From Rhizobiales bacterium UBA3584 (GTDB taxonomy: Bacteria > Pseudomonadota > Alphaproteobacteria > Rhizobiales > Devosiaceae), in the NCBI GenBank assembly GCA_002375765.1, contig DFMV01000013.1:8003-72002 (forward strand): DNA of 64,000 nt, given 5' to 3'. A program made the translations under genes and the position numbers. The notes beneath the pieces were generated by a model. The model made no database searches. It was not told where the DNA came from and saw only the letters and a program-made list of their open reading frames with translations. Shown piece by piece: positions 42,039 to 51,245 of this stretch (positions are counted from its first letter, which is position 1; every line of letters starts with the position of its first letter).

Positions 42039-43182
42039 CCTTGCGCTCTCAGCCGCATTCGTTGCGGGCGGAATCTTCACCGGAGCCGTCGGGTGGAGCG
42101 GCCATACGCTCGCCCTTGCTGCCGGCGTCCTGTTCCCGGCGCTCTGGGCCTTCGCCCCGTCGCGCGGCGTTGCCGCTCTCGTCGCTCTCGCCCACTTCCT
42201 TGCCGCGTCCCGAGGTCTCCCGGAAGGCGTTGCGATCTTTTACGGCTCCGACATGAGCATGGGCATTGCCCTATGGCTTATGGCCTCGCTCATGTTCGTC
42301 GCCGTCCATGCCGGACTTTGGACGCCGAAAACCGGCTGGCATCGCCCCGCCCGCTACGGGCTTGCCGCGATACTCATGAGCTTGCCGCCTTTCGGCATAG
42401 CCGGATGGGCAAGCCCGATCACGGCGGCCGGCGTCCTGTTTCCCGGCTGGGGCTGGTTCGGCCTGGCGGCGACAGCGATCGGCCTCATCGCCGTGACGAC
42501 GCGATATTGGCCGATCGCCACGCTCGTCGTGGGCGGAGCGTTTGCGTGGTCCGCTGCGAACTGGACGCCCCCAGCAGAGCTCGACGGCTGGGCTGGGATC
42601 GACACCAGCTTCCAGTTTAGCCAAGCTGGCCAATACGCCGATTACGCCCAGCACATGGCGACGATCGGTATGGTCAAGGAGGCCGCGGGGCAGGGGGCAA
42701 GCGTTGTCGTCTTGCCCGAAAGCGCATTCGGAATCTGGACCGAGACCGCTGAGAGGCTTTGGACCCGCGAACTGGCCGGGATCGATGTAACTGTCAATGG
42801 CGGGGCTATCGTCATCGACCAGTCCGGATACGATAACGTCATGGTCGAGGTTGGCGGGCAGGGCAGTGAGGTCATCTATTACGAGCGGATGCCTGTGCCG
42901 ATTTCCATGTGGCAGCCCTGGACTACAGGCGGGGCCAACGCGCATTTCTTTGCCAATCCGATCGTGGACTTTGCCAGCGTCAGGATCGCGCCGCTGATCT
43001 GCTACGAACAACTCATCATCTGGCCGATCCTGCAATCGATGCTCTATGGTCCCGAGGTGATCGTGGCGACCGGGAACGGCTGGTGGACGGGTGATACCAA
43101 CATCGTCGCCATCCAGAAGGCGAGTGCCGAGGCGTGGGCCGCGCTTTTCGGTGTGCCGCTGGTCATGGCATTCAACCACTAA
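42013..43182 (+). CDS. traB: TraB-type conjugal transfer protein (CN-hydrolase-like)
   Basis: 389 residues from GTG 42013, inside the end of traF. Six or so N-terminal membrane segments followed by an apolipoprotein-N-acyltransferase/nitrilase-like domain: SVVVLPESAFGIW (Glu), VYYERMPVPIS-like region (Lys position not obvious), and VRIAPLICYEQLIIWPIL with the nucleophile Cys. TraB of Ti plasmids improves transfer; its exact reaction is unknown. Confidence 0.9.
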   Translation: MKFSPSPRSLALSAAFVAGGIFTGAVGWSGHTLALAAGVLFPALWAFAPSRGVAALVALAHFLAASRGLPEGVAIFYGSDMSMGIALWLMASLMFVAVHAGLWTPKTGWHRPARYGLAAILMSLPPFGIAGWASPITAAGVLFPGWGWFGLAATAIGLIAVTTRYWPIATLVVGGAFAWSAANWTPPAELDGWAGIDTSFQFSQAGQYADYAQHMATIGMVKEAAGQGASVVVLPESAFGIWTETAERLWTRELAGIDVTVNGGAIVIDQSGYDNVMVEVGGQGSEVIYYERMPVPISMWQPWTTGGANAHFFANPIVDFASVRIAPLICYEQLIIWPILQSMLYGPEVIVATGNGWWTGDTNIVAIQKASAEAWAALFGVPLVMAFNH

Positions 43183-43193
43183 GAGAGGGTCCG

Positions 43194-43826
43194 ATGATCG
43201 ATCCTGAATTGATCCAGCTCTGTGCCGATCCCCGACTTGAGGTCGAAATCGTTCAGCAGTTCGTTTCCGAAATGAACGCTTCCGACCACCTGACCATCTT
43301 TGTTGCCCAGGGCAACCGCACGATCCTCGTGCCGAAACCAGAAACCGTCGAGCAGGCCATCGAGACGACGCGGGAATGGGTAGGGCAGGCGAATGTGCGC
43401 GTCGGGCTCACACAATATCCGGCCGGCCTTGGCATCACCGATCCGTCCGAGATTAGCTATGAGCTGTTCGACAACTGCGAGAATCTGCGCATGGGCACGG
43501 AGCTCTTCGGCAAGGTGCTGCGCGTCGTCACGCAATGGTATGGCGGGCCAGCCGAACCGGCTTTTGAGGACGCGATATATGCTTATCGCACCGGCTGGTT
43601 CGAGGGCGAACGCATCTTCTATGCCGAAGATCCGGAAGTCGAGGTCATGGCGCCCGAGCGCTCGACGGCGCAGGCGGAACCCGGAACCGGCGATGCCGCC
43701 CAGGCTGAGGCCGAGGCGGGGCCGTCGGAGCCGCCCTTTAGCTATCAGGACCCCAACTCCGCTTCTATCCGCATTGATCTATCCGGCATCCGTGTCCACA
43801 ATCAGGAGCCTCCCTCGAGCCAATGA
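43194..43826 (+). CDS. traH: TraH-type conjugal transfer protein
   Basis: 210 residues from ATG 43194, with AGAGAGGG upstream, 11 bases after traB. MIDPELIQLCADPRLEVEIV, FVSEMNASDHLTIFVAQGNR, VRVGLTQYPAGLGI and GTELFGKVLRVVTQWYGG match the TraH family specific to rhizobial and Agrobacterium plasmids. Function unknown. The C-terminal third is Ala/Glu-rich and low complexity. It ends overlapping the next start by four bases. Confidence 0.92.
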   Translation: MIDPELIQLCADPRLEVEIVQQFVSEMNASDHLTIFVAQGNRTILVPKPETVEQAIETTREWVGQANVRVGLTQYPAGLGITDPSEISYELFDNCENLRMGTELFGKVLRVVTQWYGGPAEPAFEDAIYAYRTGWFEGERIFYAEDPEVEVMAPERSTAQAEPGTGDAAQAEAEAGPSEPPFSYQDPNSASIRIDLSGIRVHNQEPPSSQ

Positions 43827-44185
43827 ACAGCCATATCATCGTGTCCATCCTGTTTTGCACCCTTTCATGCGAACCGGCCGAGATCCGGGTATGGGATGGA
43901 GATTCGATCCGTCTTGGCCTGACCCGCGAAGTAGCCCTGCGCTTCATACACCTGGCCGATGACTGGATTGCCGACTGCCGCGGTCGCAGCAGAGTTTGCC
44001 ACACGGTTTCCATGCGCGGATTGCGGTTGAACCTTCACCAAATCAGACAGGTTTGCCGCTTCAGCGGTCGACTAAAAGCGGACGTCGGACGCGCGCTACC
44101 AAGCGGCAATTCACGGCGAAAAGAGGTAGCCTCCTCCATAGGTCTTGCCAATTGCGCCGAAGCACGGTCCCAAAAATCTTCATGA
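43823..44185 (+). pseudogene. Thermonuclease-like gene truncated at the border of the metal island
   Basis: The ATG overlaps the traH stop (ATGA). After a short hydrophobic leader (IIVSILFCTLSC) comes RVWDGDSIRLG, the start of a staphylococcal-nuclease domain with the calcium-binding Asp. From about 43935 on, the reading loses all nuclease features (no RVRxxxIDAPE block) and continues into unrelated Arg-rich sequence to 44185. Probably the 5' remnant of a traH-linked nuclease gene cut by arrival of the cargo region. Confidence 0.6.
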
Positions 44186-44300
44186 AAGGGAGTGGAGCCA
44201 ACGAGAAACATGACATTCACAAGTGTTGCGTTGCGCTTGTGCAGAATGAATACAGCAGGAGTGCCCGCAAAAGCGTCGCCTTTCAATCGATGGGCTCCCG

Positions 44301-45488
44301 CTACACCTTGATGGCGGCAGCTGTGACGTACATGAACGCCACGCCGACCAGAAAGCCCGACAGGACCGGCGGCGATAACCAGGATGGCCCCCGGCCCCCG
44401 CTGCTGCGCAGGAAAAAGGCGCTCACTTCGACGATCACCTGGAGAATGGCACCGGCCCCAACCCCCAGGGCGAGGGCTGACCATTGGGAGCCGTAGGCGA
44501 GGCTGCCGATCCACATGCCAAAAACCGCAGGTGCACCAGCGACCAATGTAAGGGCACCGAAGGCCCAAAGCGGTGGCTTTTGTCGAACGATGGGAGCGGC
44601 AATGCCGATACCCTCGGTGACATTGTGAATGGCGAAACCGAGAACGAGGAAGGTCCCGAGACCTGCAGAGCCAGCGGCGAAGGCTGCGCCAATGGCGAGG
44701 CCCTCTCCAAAATTGTGCAGGCCGATCCCGAAGGCGATGTAAAATGCCAAAGCCAGCCCTTCGGGCCGCCCGCCGCGGCGGCTGATACCCATGAGAATCA
44801 GGAACGTCGCCAGAGCCGCGAGGATGACCATTGCCGGCCCCTGGAAAAGAGGCGCCGACTCGGCAGCCAACTCCAACGCCTCGAGGGTCATGTCGACGAG
44901 CAGGAAGGCGAGTAAGCCCACTGTGAGGGCCAGCACGAAACCCATGCCTGACGTGCCCATGTTGCGCATGGCCGGATAGAACATCAAACCGATGGCGACA
45001 GGCAAAATACCGACGATCGCACCGACCACGGCCTGCTGGAGGAGTTGTCTTTGGGTGGCAACCGGCGTGGGCACCGCGACGGCGATTTCGTGCTCGAAGG
45101 TAGCGCCGGTATTGGTCACCAGTTTGACACGGTGCGCTTCGCCCAGCACCCAGGGATAGGGAATGTCTATCCATGCGGTCGATCCGCGCGCCAGCGGGCC
45201 GGAGGGGGTCATGGCGAAATCCCAATAGGCGTCGTCTACCTGGACCTGCGCGACCGTCATGTCCTCGGAGCCGCCGGCACGGACCTGGACCTGGATGCCA
45301 CCGTCATTCAGGACCGTCCTCTCAAAGGTGATCGCTTCGACCGGAGGGGCGCCATTGTTGAAGCTTCGAAGCGGGTCTGCCGCAGCAACCCAGATAATGG
45401 CAATGGCCAGCACCAGCAGGGGCGCCAGCAGCCAGAAAAACCGGCGCAGGCCGGACGAGGCGTTGGACGATTGTGCAAGCTCGGTCAT
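44301..45488 (-). CDS. ZIP-like metal transporter with an extracytoplasmic N-terminal domain
   Basis: 395 residues from ATG 45488. A first membrane segment (FFWLLAPLLVLAIAIIWVAA) is followed by about 110 extracytoplasmic residues (FERTVLNDGGIQVQVRAGGS and VDDAYWDFAMTPSGPLARGS, beta-rich), then eight membrane helices with ZIP motifs FGIGLHNFGEGLAIGAAFAA and LGFAIHNVTEGIGIAAPI; the His and Glu residues are metal ligands in ZIP proteins. Starts one base after the multicopper oxidase stop. ZIP proteins usually bring divalent metals into the cytoplasm; direction and metal here are unproven. Confidence 0.87.
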   Translation of the reverse strand: MTELAQSSNASSGLRRFFWLLAPLLVLAIAIIWVAAADPLRSFNNGAPPVEAITFERTVLNDGGIQVQVRAGGSEDMTVAQVQVDDAYWDFAMTPSGPLARGSTAWIDIPYPWVLGEAHRVKLVTNTGATFEHEIAVAVPTPVATQRQLLQQAVVGAIVGILPVAIGLMFYPAMRNMGTSGMGFVLALTVGLLAFLLVDMTLEALELAAESAPLFQGPAMVILAALATFLILMGISRRGGRPEGLALAFYIAFGIGLHNFGEGLAIGAAFAAGSAGLGTFLVLGFAIHNVTEGIGIAAPIVRQKPPLWAFGALTLVAGAPAVFGMWIGSLAYGSQWSALALGVGAGAILQVIVEVSAFFLRSSGGRGPSWLSPPVLSGFLVGVAFMYVTAAAIKV

Positions 45489-45489
45489 A

Positions 45490-46629
45490 TCAGGCCTCCA
45501 CGATGTCGAACATGCCCATCCACCCCAGCTCGGTGAACTCTGACTGGTGGGCATGAAACATGTACATGCCGGCCTCGTGGTCGGCGTAGCTAAACTCAAG
45601 AATGCCCCGCTGCGCCTGGCACTGCATGATCAGATCGACGGTGCGCAGGGTCGGGGTCAGGGTCGTGCCGGTATCGAAGTAGTTGAAGAAGTTGGCGTGC
45701 AGGTGAAACGAGTTGATGGGATCGAATTCGGTTGCGTTGACGAGATAAATGCGCACCGGTCGCGACTTCTCGATGTGGATGGGCTTCTGTGAATAGGCAT
45801 TGGCGATCGTGTTGACCGCGTAGAACTCGTTCTCATTGTCGAAATTGGTGTCGAAGGCGTTCATGACCATCACCAGTTCCTGCCAGCGGGCATTCTCCGG
45901 CGTGCCAAACAGGCGGGATCGCGCGACATCGGTATTGTCAGGATGGAGGTCCGGATCGGGATCGATCACGAAGGCTCCGTACATGCCTTTGTGCATGTGC
46001 CGCTTCAGCGGAAATGCATGACAGTGATAGAGGTGGCAGCCGAATGGCTTGGCATCGAATTCGTATATGAACTCGTCGCCCGGGTTGATCAAGCCAGCCC
46101 CCGGCACACCGTCCATGCGCCAGGAATGGATGCCGTGAAAGTGCATGGAGTGCGGATGGGAGCCGTAGTTACGGAAGATGATCCGCAGCCGTTCGCCTTC
46201 CTTTGCTCTGAGAGCGGGACCAGGCACACGGCCGTTGAAGGTCCAGGCTGGAAACATCACACCCGGGGCGATCTCGATCTCCTTGTCGATGGCCTCTACC
46301 TCGAAGGTGCGCAGCGTCCGTCCGTCATCCATCGTCGAGACGGTGCCGACATCCCATTCGGTTAGCATTGCAGTCGGATCGAAGCCGTTGCGCTGTAGGT
46401 CGACATTCCCCACCGTCGTCATCCGCCCGTGTCCGCCTTCATGCGCCCCAGGCGCCGCGTCCAGATCAAGGGGAGGTCGATCAGGGTCTGGCATCGCGGT
46501 CATATCGTGACCCTGCATGGATTGACCAGCGACAGAGGAGGTCAGCACAACCGTACTGCCCGCGACGGCCAAGCCACCAATAATGAGGCTGCGACGCCTC
46601 ACCATGTCCACGGATTTGTCGAGTGCCAT
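45490..46629 (-). CDS. Multicopper oxidase, Tat-exported, two cupredoxin domains
   Basis: 379 residues from ATG 46629. Tat signal (MVRRRSLIIGGLAVAGSTVV). Copper ligands are visible: HPHSMHFHGIHSW, GCHLYHCHAFPLKRHMHKGM, NSFHLHANFFNYF and YMFHAHQSEFTELGWMGMF. Multicopper oxidases oxidise Cu(I), Fe(II) or organic substrates with oxygen in the periplasm. A His/Met-containing stretch (SMQGHDMTAMPDPD) after the signal may bind copper. Co-transcribed with the ZIP-like gene. Confidence 0.92.
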   Translation of the reverse strand: MALDKSVDMVRRRSLIIGGLAVAGSTVVLTSSVAGQSMQGHDMTAMPDPDRPPLDLDAAPGAHEGGHGRMTTVGNVDLQRNGFDPTAMLTEWDVGTVSTMDDGRTLRTFEVEAIDKEIEIAPGVMFPAWTFNGRVPGPALRAKEGERLRIIFRNYGSHPHSMHFHGIHSWRMDGVPGAGLINPGDEFIYEFDAKPFGCHLYHCHAFPLKRHMHKGMYGAFVIDPDPDLHPDNTDVARSRLFGTPENARWQELVMVMNAFDTNFDNENEFYAVNTIANAYSQKPIHIEKSRPVRIYLVNATEFDPINSFHLHANFFNYFDTGTTLTPTLRTVDLIMQCQAQRGILEFSYADHEAGMYMFHAHQSEFTELGWMGMFDIVEA

Positions 46630-46734
46630 AGCGTCCTCTAATGCGAATGGTTCGCAACAACTATCGCACAGTCGTGTGTTTTTGCAAGTAGGAATGATTT
46701 GCATCTGGGTAGTTTGATGAGGCTCGGTGTACAT

Positions 46735-46860
46735 GGAGCAGTCGCCAACGCCACAGTTGCAAGCGGAACGGCACTGTTGACCGTATACTCGCTGGACCTT
46801 GGCCTGCCCTTTATCCTGCGCGGGTTCATGACACGGATTTTGTCAATGCGCCGAAATGGC
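46735..46860 (+). pseudogene. ccdA-like fragment
   Basis: AVANATVASGTALLTVYSLD and LGLPFILRGFMTRILSMRR resemble the C-terminal part of CcdA/DsbD-type membrane proteins (typical: TV..G..LL..YSLGLG.PF.L). No start, no full domain; downstream sequence is frame-broken. A remnant of a thiol-transport gene, consistent with the dsb genes nearby. Confidence 0.45.
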
Positions 46861-47049
46861 CGGGGCCCCCAAGGTTGCCGTCCCTGGCGGGGTGGTTATG
46901 GTGTCGCCCACTACCGGCTATCTCTCCAGCTTTGTAATTTTGGTGCCTCCGCACGTTCCCGGCCAGCGACCGGATCGGCTGAGCCTGAGTCTTAAGGGAT
47001 TATGCGATATGCTCAGGCGAGCCTTTCAATCGCACTGGCGGATTTCTGC

Positions 47050-47340
47050 TTGTCGGGCGACTGGTCGTGCTCGGCTTCAACACCGACGTAGGCTTCGGAA
47101 AGTTCGGGGGGCTCCGGCTTGGATCCAGATGGAGTGCACGCTCGCCATAGTCGCGGAGCTCCTTGTCTGGATCGCCCGAACCGCCTCACGGCCACGGGCC
47201 TCTGGCTCATCATCGGCGCGCACTGGGCAACCTGCTCGACCGGCCGCGGCAGGGCGCCATGACCGATTTTCTGGATTTCTCCATTGGCAGCTATCATTGG
47301 CCAGCCTTCAATCTTGCCGACGATCGTCTGCCGGGCTTTT
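47050..47340 (+). pseudogene. lspA-like (signal peptidase II) remnant
   Basis: In one frame LVVLGFNTDVGFGKFGGLRL and in another [35 protein letters not shown] follow the end of lipoprotein signal peptidases, including the catalytic Asp in FNLAD. At least two frame changes separate the pieces. lspA-like genes accompany lead/cadmium resistance operons. Of the rest of 46630-47553 I recognise nothing. Confidence 0.6.
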
Positions 47341-47553
47341 GCGCTTGGAGAGTGTTCTGGCACATGGCGAAAAGGAGGTTCAAAATGCCTGAGCTTTCCC
47401 ACTCATACAAAAGAATCGCTTTGATGCCTCGGGTCCCTTGAACCCGAACGCCGGATGCCATTCTGGCTCTCATCAGTGAACAACGCCATCATTGTGGACG
47501 ACCTCACCATGAATTGAGTAGCGGCGGCACAGCCTCATGCCTACAGAAGCGCA

Positions 47554-48309
47554 ATGTTCGTGCATATCTCCATAAATGGCAGGCTCATTCTCCGCTGGTG
47601 TTTTGCGGTGATGATCTGCCTGACGGCTGGCGCCGCGTTCTCCTGGGAAATGCAAGAGCAGCCCGAGGCCGTTGTCGAACTCTTTACGAGCCAAGGTTGT
47701 CTGCCCTGCCCGGCAGCAGATCGGATTCTGACTCGGCTGGGCGACGAGAACAAGGTTATAACTCTTTCTTATCATGTGGACTTTTGGGATTACGCCGGCT
47801 GGGCCGATACGTTCGCTTTGCCGGCCAACGGTGAACTCCAGAAGGCGTATGCCAAGAGGGCGGGCACCGGCAGAATCTACACGCCGCAGATGATCTTCAA
47901 CGGTGAACGCGCTGTGGTCGGCTCTAGTGCCGAGGAATTGCGGACCGCACTGGAGAGCGCCAGTCTGGAACTTTCTCTAAACGTTGAAATCGAATCTCAA
48001 GACATCGTTAATATCACGGCGGGGCCGCGTTCCGGTCTAGGAAATGCGATTGTGTGGCTGGTCACTTTCCGGGACAGTGCCGAGGTTGATGTTGCAAGTG
48101 GCGAAAATATGGGCCAACGCCTTTCGTATTCTCACATCGTCACGTCCCGTCGACCAGTCGGGATGTGGGATCCAACGACCGGTATGGAGATAAGTATCCC
48201 GGTGCCTGAGGTTTTGGGGCCTGCCAACGATGGGTTCGCGCTCATCATACAGGAAAAGGACGGCGCTTTGCCTGGCCGCATTCTGGGCGCCGTCATGGTC
48301 GCTCGCTGA
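47554..48309 (+). CDS. DUF1223 thioredoxin-fold protein
   Basis: 251 residues. Signal sequence (FAVMICLTAGAAFSW), then VVELFTSQGCLPCPAADRIL with a CxxC pair, ITLSYHVDFWDYAGWADTFA and TGRIYTPQMIFNGERAVVGS, the hallmarks of DUF1223, a secreted thioredoxin-like family. The family's reaction is unknown; redox or copper handling is inferred from the CxxC and the neighbours. On the plus strand, opposite to dsbA/dsbB. Confidence 0.88.
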   Translation: MFVHISINGRLILRWCFAVMICLTAGAAFSWEMQEQPEAVVELFTSQGCLPCPAADRILTRLGDENKVITLSYHVDFWDYAGWADTFALPANGELQKAYAKRAGTGRIYTPQMIFNGERAVVGSSAEELRTALESASLELSLNVEIESQDIVNITAGPRSGLGNAIVWLVTFRDSAEVDVASGENMGQRLSYSHIVTSRRPVGMWDPTTGMEISIPVPEVLGPANDGFALIIQEKDGALPGRILGAVMVAR

Positions 48310-48492
48310 GATCCGCCAAGCTTCGCTTGATCTCATGCGCAGTTGCCGCGCCCCTGCATTTCAGTTCGTTGCGACGGGCTGCATAAAGGAAAATATCACC
48401 GTTCGCGGAACGCCGAAATTGGCAGAAGCCTTTGATGACTTCATCAATGCTATTGGCCCCAGAACCGGCACCCGCTGCGGGGCCTCACGGCG

Positions 48493-48790
48493 GGTTGTGA
48501 GTTGCTAAAAAAGCTGGGCAACTGCGCCCATACCCAACAGGTTGGCAACCAAAACGATACCCAGCCGGAATTGCTCCATCGCCGTAACGCTCGGTTGCAG
48601 CGTCGAGCGCGGGAATAATCAACGAGAAGAACGACGCCGCCAACATCACCCCTGCGGCAAATACCATTAGAAGGCCACGCGTGGGGCGGGCGGGGATGCG
48701 CCCGAACAGGACGGGAAGCGCTCCTACGGCGGTCAGCAAGCCGGTCGCGAGGCTTCCGACGGCGGTAGCGTGTCCATGCGGAATCCTTTG
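48493..48790 (-). pseudogene. ZIP transporter 5' fragment, frameshifted
   Basis: IPHGHATAVGSLATGLLTAV, then GRIPARPTRGLLMVFAAGVM and SFFSLIIPALDAATERYGDG are the first two helices of a ZIP transporter (compare the intact gene at 56548). After that the frame is lost; another frame encodes LGIVLVANLLGMGAVAQLF and stops at about 48493. The metal-binding helices IV and V are absent. Directly downstream of the dsbA-like gene. Confidence 0.7.
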
Positions 48791-48816
48791 AACTGTTTGG
48801 AGAAGGAGAGGGGGGT

Positions 48817-49479
48817 CTAGTTATCGCCCACCCGCGCCACCTCCTCGTCGACAAGCGCACGCAGTTGCTCTGCGCCGAATTCAGTCAATGGTCGACCATT
48901 GACGAAGAATGTGGGCGTCTGGCTTACACCGATCGTTTCGATATCAGTGCGATCCTGGTTCATCAGCCCAACCGTGCTCGGGCTCATGATCTGCGTTGAA
49001 GCCGCTTCCACATCGAGGCCGGCCCCGCCAGCAATTTCGAGAATGTTGGCCTGGGGTGCGGACCCATGGGCCGCCCATTCCGGTTGTGCCTCAAGCAATG
49101 CTTCGAGAACTGGCACGAAAACATCTTGCATGCGCGCGGCCTCGAGGACCTTGATTGCTTGCTCTGACGCATCACCGTGGAAGGCAGCGTAACGCAAAAC
49201 CACCCGCACTTCGGCGGGATAATCCGTCAGGATATCTTCAACCACCGGGTAGAAGGCGCGACACGCCTCACATGCAGGATCAAAGAACTCGACAATGGTC
49301 ACTGGCGCTTCTTCGGGCCCGAGTATCGGAGAATGACCGCGAACCAACGCTTCCGTCACCTCGGAATCGGCCGCTGCGACATTTGTGATCGGCACGGGTC
49401 GGCTCACATACCATGCTGCGCCGCCGAACGCGATCAACGCTGCGGCGAGGATAGAAATGACAAGGATCTTCCTATTCAT
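48817..49479 (-). CDS. DsbA-family periplasmic thiol oxidoreductase
   Basis: 220 residues. Membrane anchor or signal (LVISILAAALIAFGGAAWYV), then thioredoxin fold with active site FFDPACEACRAFYP (CEAC) and the cis-Pro loop VSQTPTFFVNGRPL. The start overlaps the end of dsbB. DsbA/ScsC-like proteins introduce or repair disulfides; pairing with DsbB indicates an oxidising role. Confidence 0.92.
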   Translation of the reverse strand: MNRKILVISILAAALIAFGGAAWYVSRPVPITNVAAADSEVTEALVRGHSPILGPEEAPVTIVEFFDPACEACRAFYPVVEDILTDYPAEVRVVLRYAAFHGDASEQAIKVLEAARMQDVFVPVLEALLEAQPEWAAHGSAPQANILEIAGGAGLDVEAASTQIMSPSTVGLMNQDRTDIETIGVSQTPTFFVNGRPLTEFGAEQLRALVDEEVARVGDN

Positions 49480-49894
49480 TGGGATTCTTTCGTAGGGACA
49501 GGATGAGTAGCGTTGCGATGGCGCCGAACGCCACGAGCGATAGCAAGGGGATTGGCAGGCCCAGCACAGTCATCTCCGACCCTGAGCAGGATGGCCCCGA
49601 AGCGCTGCATGGACGGATGCTTTCGGGGGTCAAACCATAGAATACTCCGAGGTGCCATAAGGCAATGACTGCGCCCACGACCGCCAGGATAACCCCATAT
49701 CGCGCCACCGTCGGGTCTCGCCACCACACACCCAGCCCCAGCACTATGGCCAGGGGGAACATAAAGGCTCTTTGAAACCAGCAAAGCGAACATGGTATCT
49801 GCCCCAGGACTTCGCCAATGAACAGCACGGCCAGCGAACTGATCAGCGAGAGCATCCAAGCGACCAGAACGATATTCTCACTGCGATGGGCCAT
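49472..49894 (-). CDS. dsbB: DsbB-type disulfide bond formation protein
   Basis: 140 residues from ATG 49894. Four membrane helices; first periplasmic Cys pair CSLCWFQR and second pair CSASGPSC, both canonical for DsbB, which reoxidises DsbA and passes electrons to quinone. The upstream promoter has MerR-type geometry (49931-49961). Confidence 0.93.
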   Translation of the reverse strand: MAHRSENIVLVAWMLSLISSLAVLFIGEVLGQIPCSLCWFQRAFMFPLAIVLGLGVWWRDPTVARYGVILAVVGAVIALWHLGVFYGLTPESIRPCSASGPSCSGSEMTVLGLPIPLLSLVAFGAIATLLILSLRKNPNE

Positions 49895-49930
49895 GGTGAC
49901 TCTTTTGGTGCGCCTGAAAGCTTCGCTCAA

Positions 49931-49961
49931 TGTCTACAAGCTATAGCCGGTATAGGTTCAA
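49931..49961 (-). promoter_or_regulatory. MerR-type promoter/operator of dsbB-dsbA
   Basis: On the minus strand TTGAAC, a 19-base spacer containing the dyad CTATACCGGCTATAG, then TAGACA. The long spacer and its dyad are diagnostic of MerR-family activation. Same geometry and nearly the same dyad as 61135-61163. Confidence 0.75.
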
Positions 49962-50120
49962 GCAGAAATTGCGACAATCGCTGAATTTATATGGGCATCC
50001 TTTCCCTCTCTAGGGAGAAATGCATGCGTTGTACCGGATGCCAACCTACTCGCATCCTCGCTGAACCTTTTCGCAACCGCAATGTTGACCCTATGACACT
50101 GCGCCAGCACGGAGTATTTC

Positions 50121-51065
50121 ATGTCACATGATCATGGTCATGCGCACTTGGACCCAAAATCGGGCGATCGTCGGGTTGCCATTGCTATATGGGCCAATGG
50201 TCTGCTCACTCTCGCCCAAATAGTCGGCGGAATATTTTCAGGCAGCATCGCGCTGATTGCCGATGCGATACATAATTTTTCGGACATGGCTTCGCTCGTG
50301 ATCGCCTTCGGCGCGCGAAAGATTTCGCGACGGCCGGCCGATGCCCGGATGACATTTGGGTACGGACGGGTCGAGATTGTCGCCGCGCTCATCAACTATA
50401 CCTCCCTCATTCTGATCGGGTTCTATCTGATTTACGAGGGTGTCATGCGCATGCTTGATCCCCCTGAGGTCGCGGGATGGACAGTGGTCATACTCGGCAC
50501 TGTAGCGCTTGCCGTCGATACCCTCACCGCGCTCCTGACGTATTCGATGCAGAAGGGAAGCGTGAACATTAGAGCCCTTTTTCTGCACAACCTTTCCGAC
50601 GCGCTCGCCTCGGTTGCCGTGATTTTGGGCGGGACCCTCATTCTGCTCTTCGACATGAGGTGGGTCGATCCTGCGATTACCATAGGGATCGCACTTTACA
50701 TCCTCTATCTTGCCCTTACCGAAATCGGCGGCCCCATTCGCACGTTGATGCTTGGGAGTCCCCCTGACCTCGACAATGACGCGGTGATTTCGGCAGTGCG
50801 CGGGATTGATGGTGTTGTTGACGTCCACCATGTGCATCTTTGGCAGATGGAGGAGCATGCAGCCGCTCTCGACACGCATGTCGTCATCGAACAGAGCAAA
50901 TGGGAGGAGCTCGAAGACGTGAAGCGGTCGATTAAACAGGCAATTGAAGACGGATTCGGCATCACCCACTCAACCCTTGAATTCGAACGGGAAGCCGACG
51001 TGCACAAGAATGCCCAAATTTATGAGCACGGGACAGACCGCGGGGATGGCGATCACGGCCAGTAG
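50121..51065 (+). CDS. Cation diffusion facilitator (CzcD/ZitB-like)
   Basis: 314 residues. His-rich N-terminus (MSHDHGHAHLD), six membrane helices, metal-site motifs ALIADAIHNFSDMASL and ALFLHNLSDALASVAVI (HxxxD), and a cytoplasmic C-terminal domain (GVVDVHHVHLWQMEEHAAAL). CDF proteins export Zn, Cd or Co using the proton gradient. Own promoter region; TTGACC with CTATGACA lies 20-40 bases upstream. Confidence 0.95.
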   Translation: MSHDHGHAHLDPKSGDRRVAIAIWANGLLTLAQIVGGIFSGSIALIADAIHNFSDMASLVIAFGARKISRRPADARMTFGYGRVEIVAALINYTSLILIGFYLIYEGVMRMLDPPEVAGWTVVILGTVALAVDTLTALLTYSMQKGSVNIRALFLHNLSDALASVAVILGGTLILLFDMRWVDPAITIGIALYILYLALTEIGGPIRTLMLGSPPDLDNDAVISAVRGIDGVVDVHHVHLWQMEEHAAALDTHVVIEQSKWEELEDVKRSIKQAIEDGFGITHSTLEFEREADVHKNAQIYEHGTDRGDGDHGQ

Positions 51066-51245
51066 CGGGCTGCCGCAGGTGTGGCGCCTGCCATCTTCGA
51101 CATGAGCAGACGAGCAGCAAGGCTGACTTTGAGAAAACGGAGAACCTGTGTTTCTATGGAGTGGTCATAGTCGGTAGAATTCTGCCCGCAACGCTCATTC
51201 GGAGCCATGGGCATAAATACATTGCTGGACAGTTGAGTTAGAGAG

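Noticed and set aside
43253..43962. Frames opposite and within traH
   Set aside because: Shadow frames; traH is supported by family motifs and order.
44035..45225. 396-residue minus-strand frame overlapping the ZIP-like gene
   Set aside because: Out of frame with the clear ZIP protein; composition is Arg/His/Gly-rich as in frame shadows.
46856..47441. Overlapping plus and minus frames of 90-180 residues
   Set aside because: Each includes only pieces of lspA-like or ccdA-like sequence; better explained as decayed genes than as new ones.
48310..48484. Open frame with ENITVRGTPKLAEAFDDFIN
   Set aside because: Short, no start with a ribosome site and no recognised family; left unassigned.
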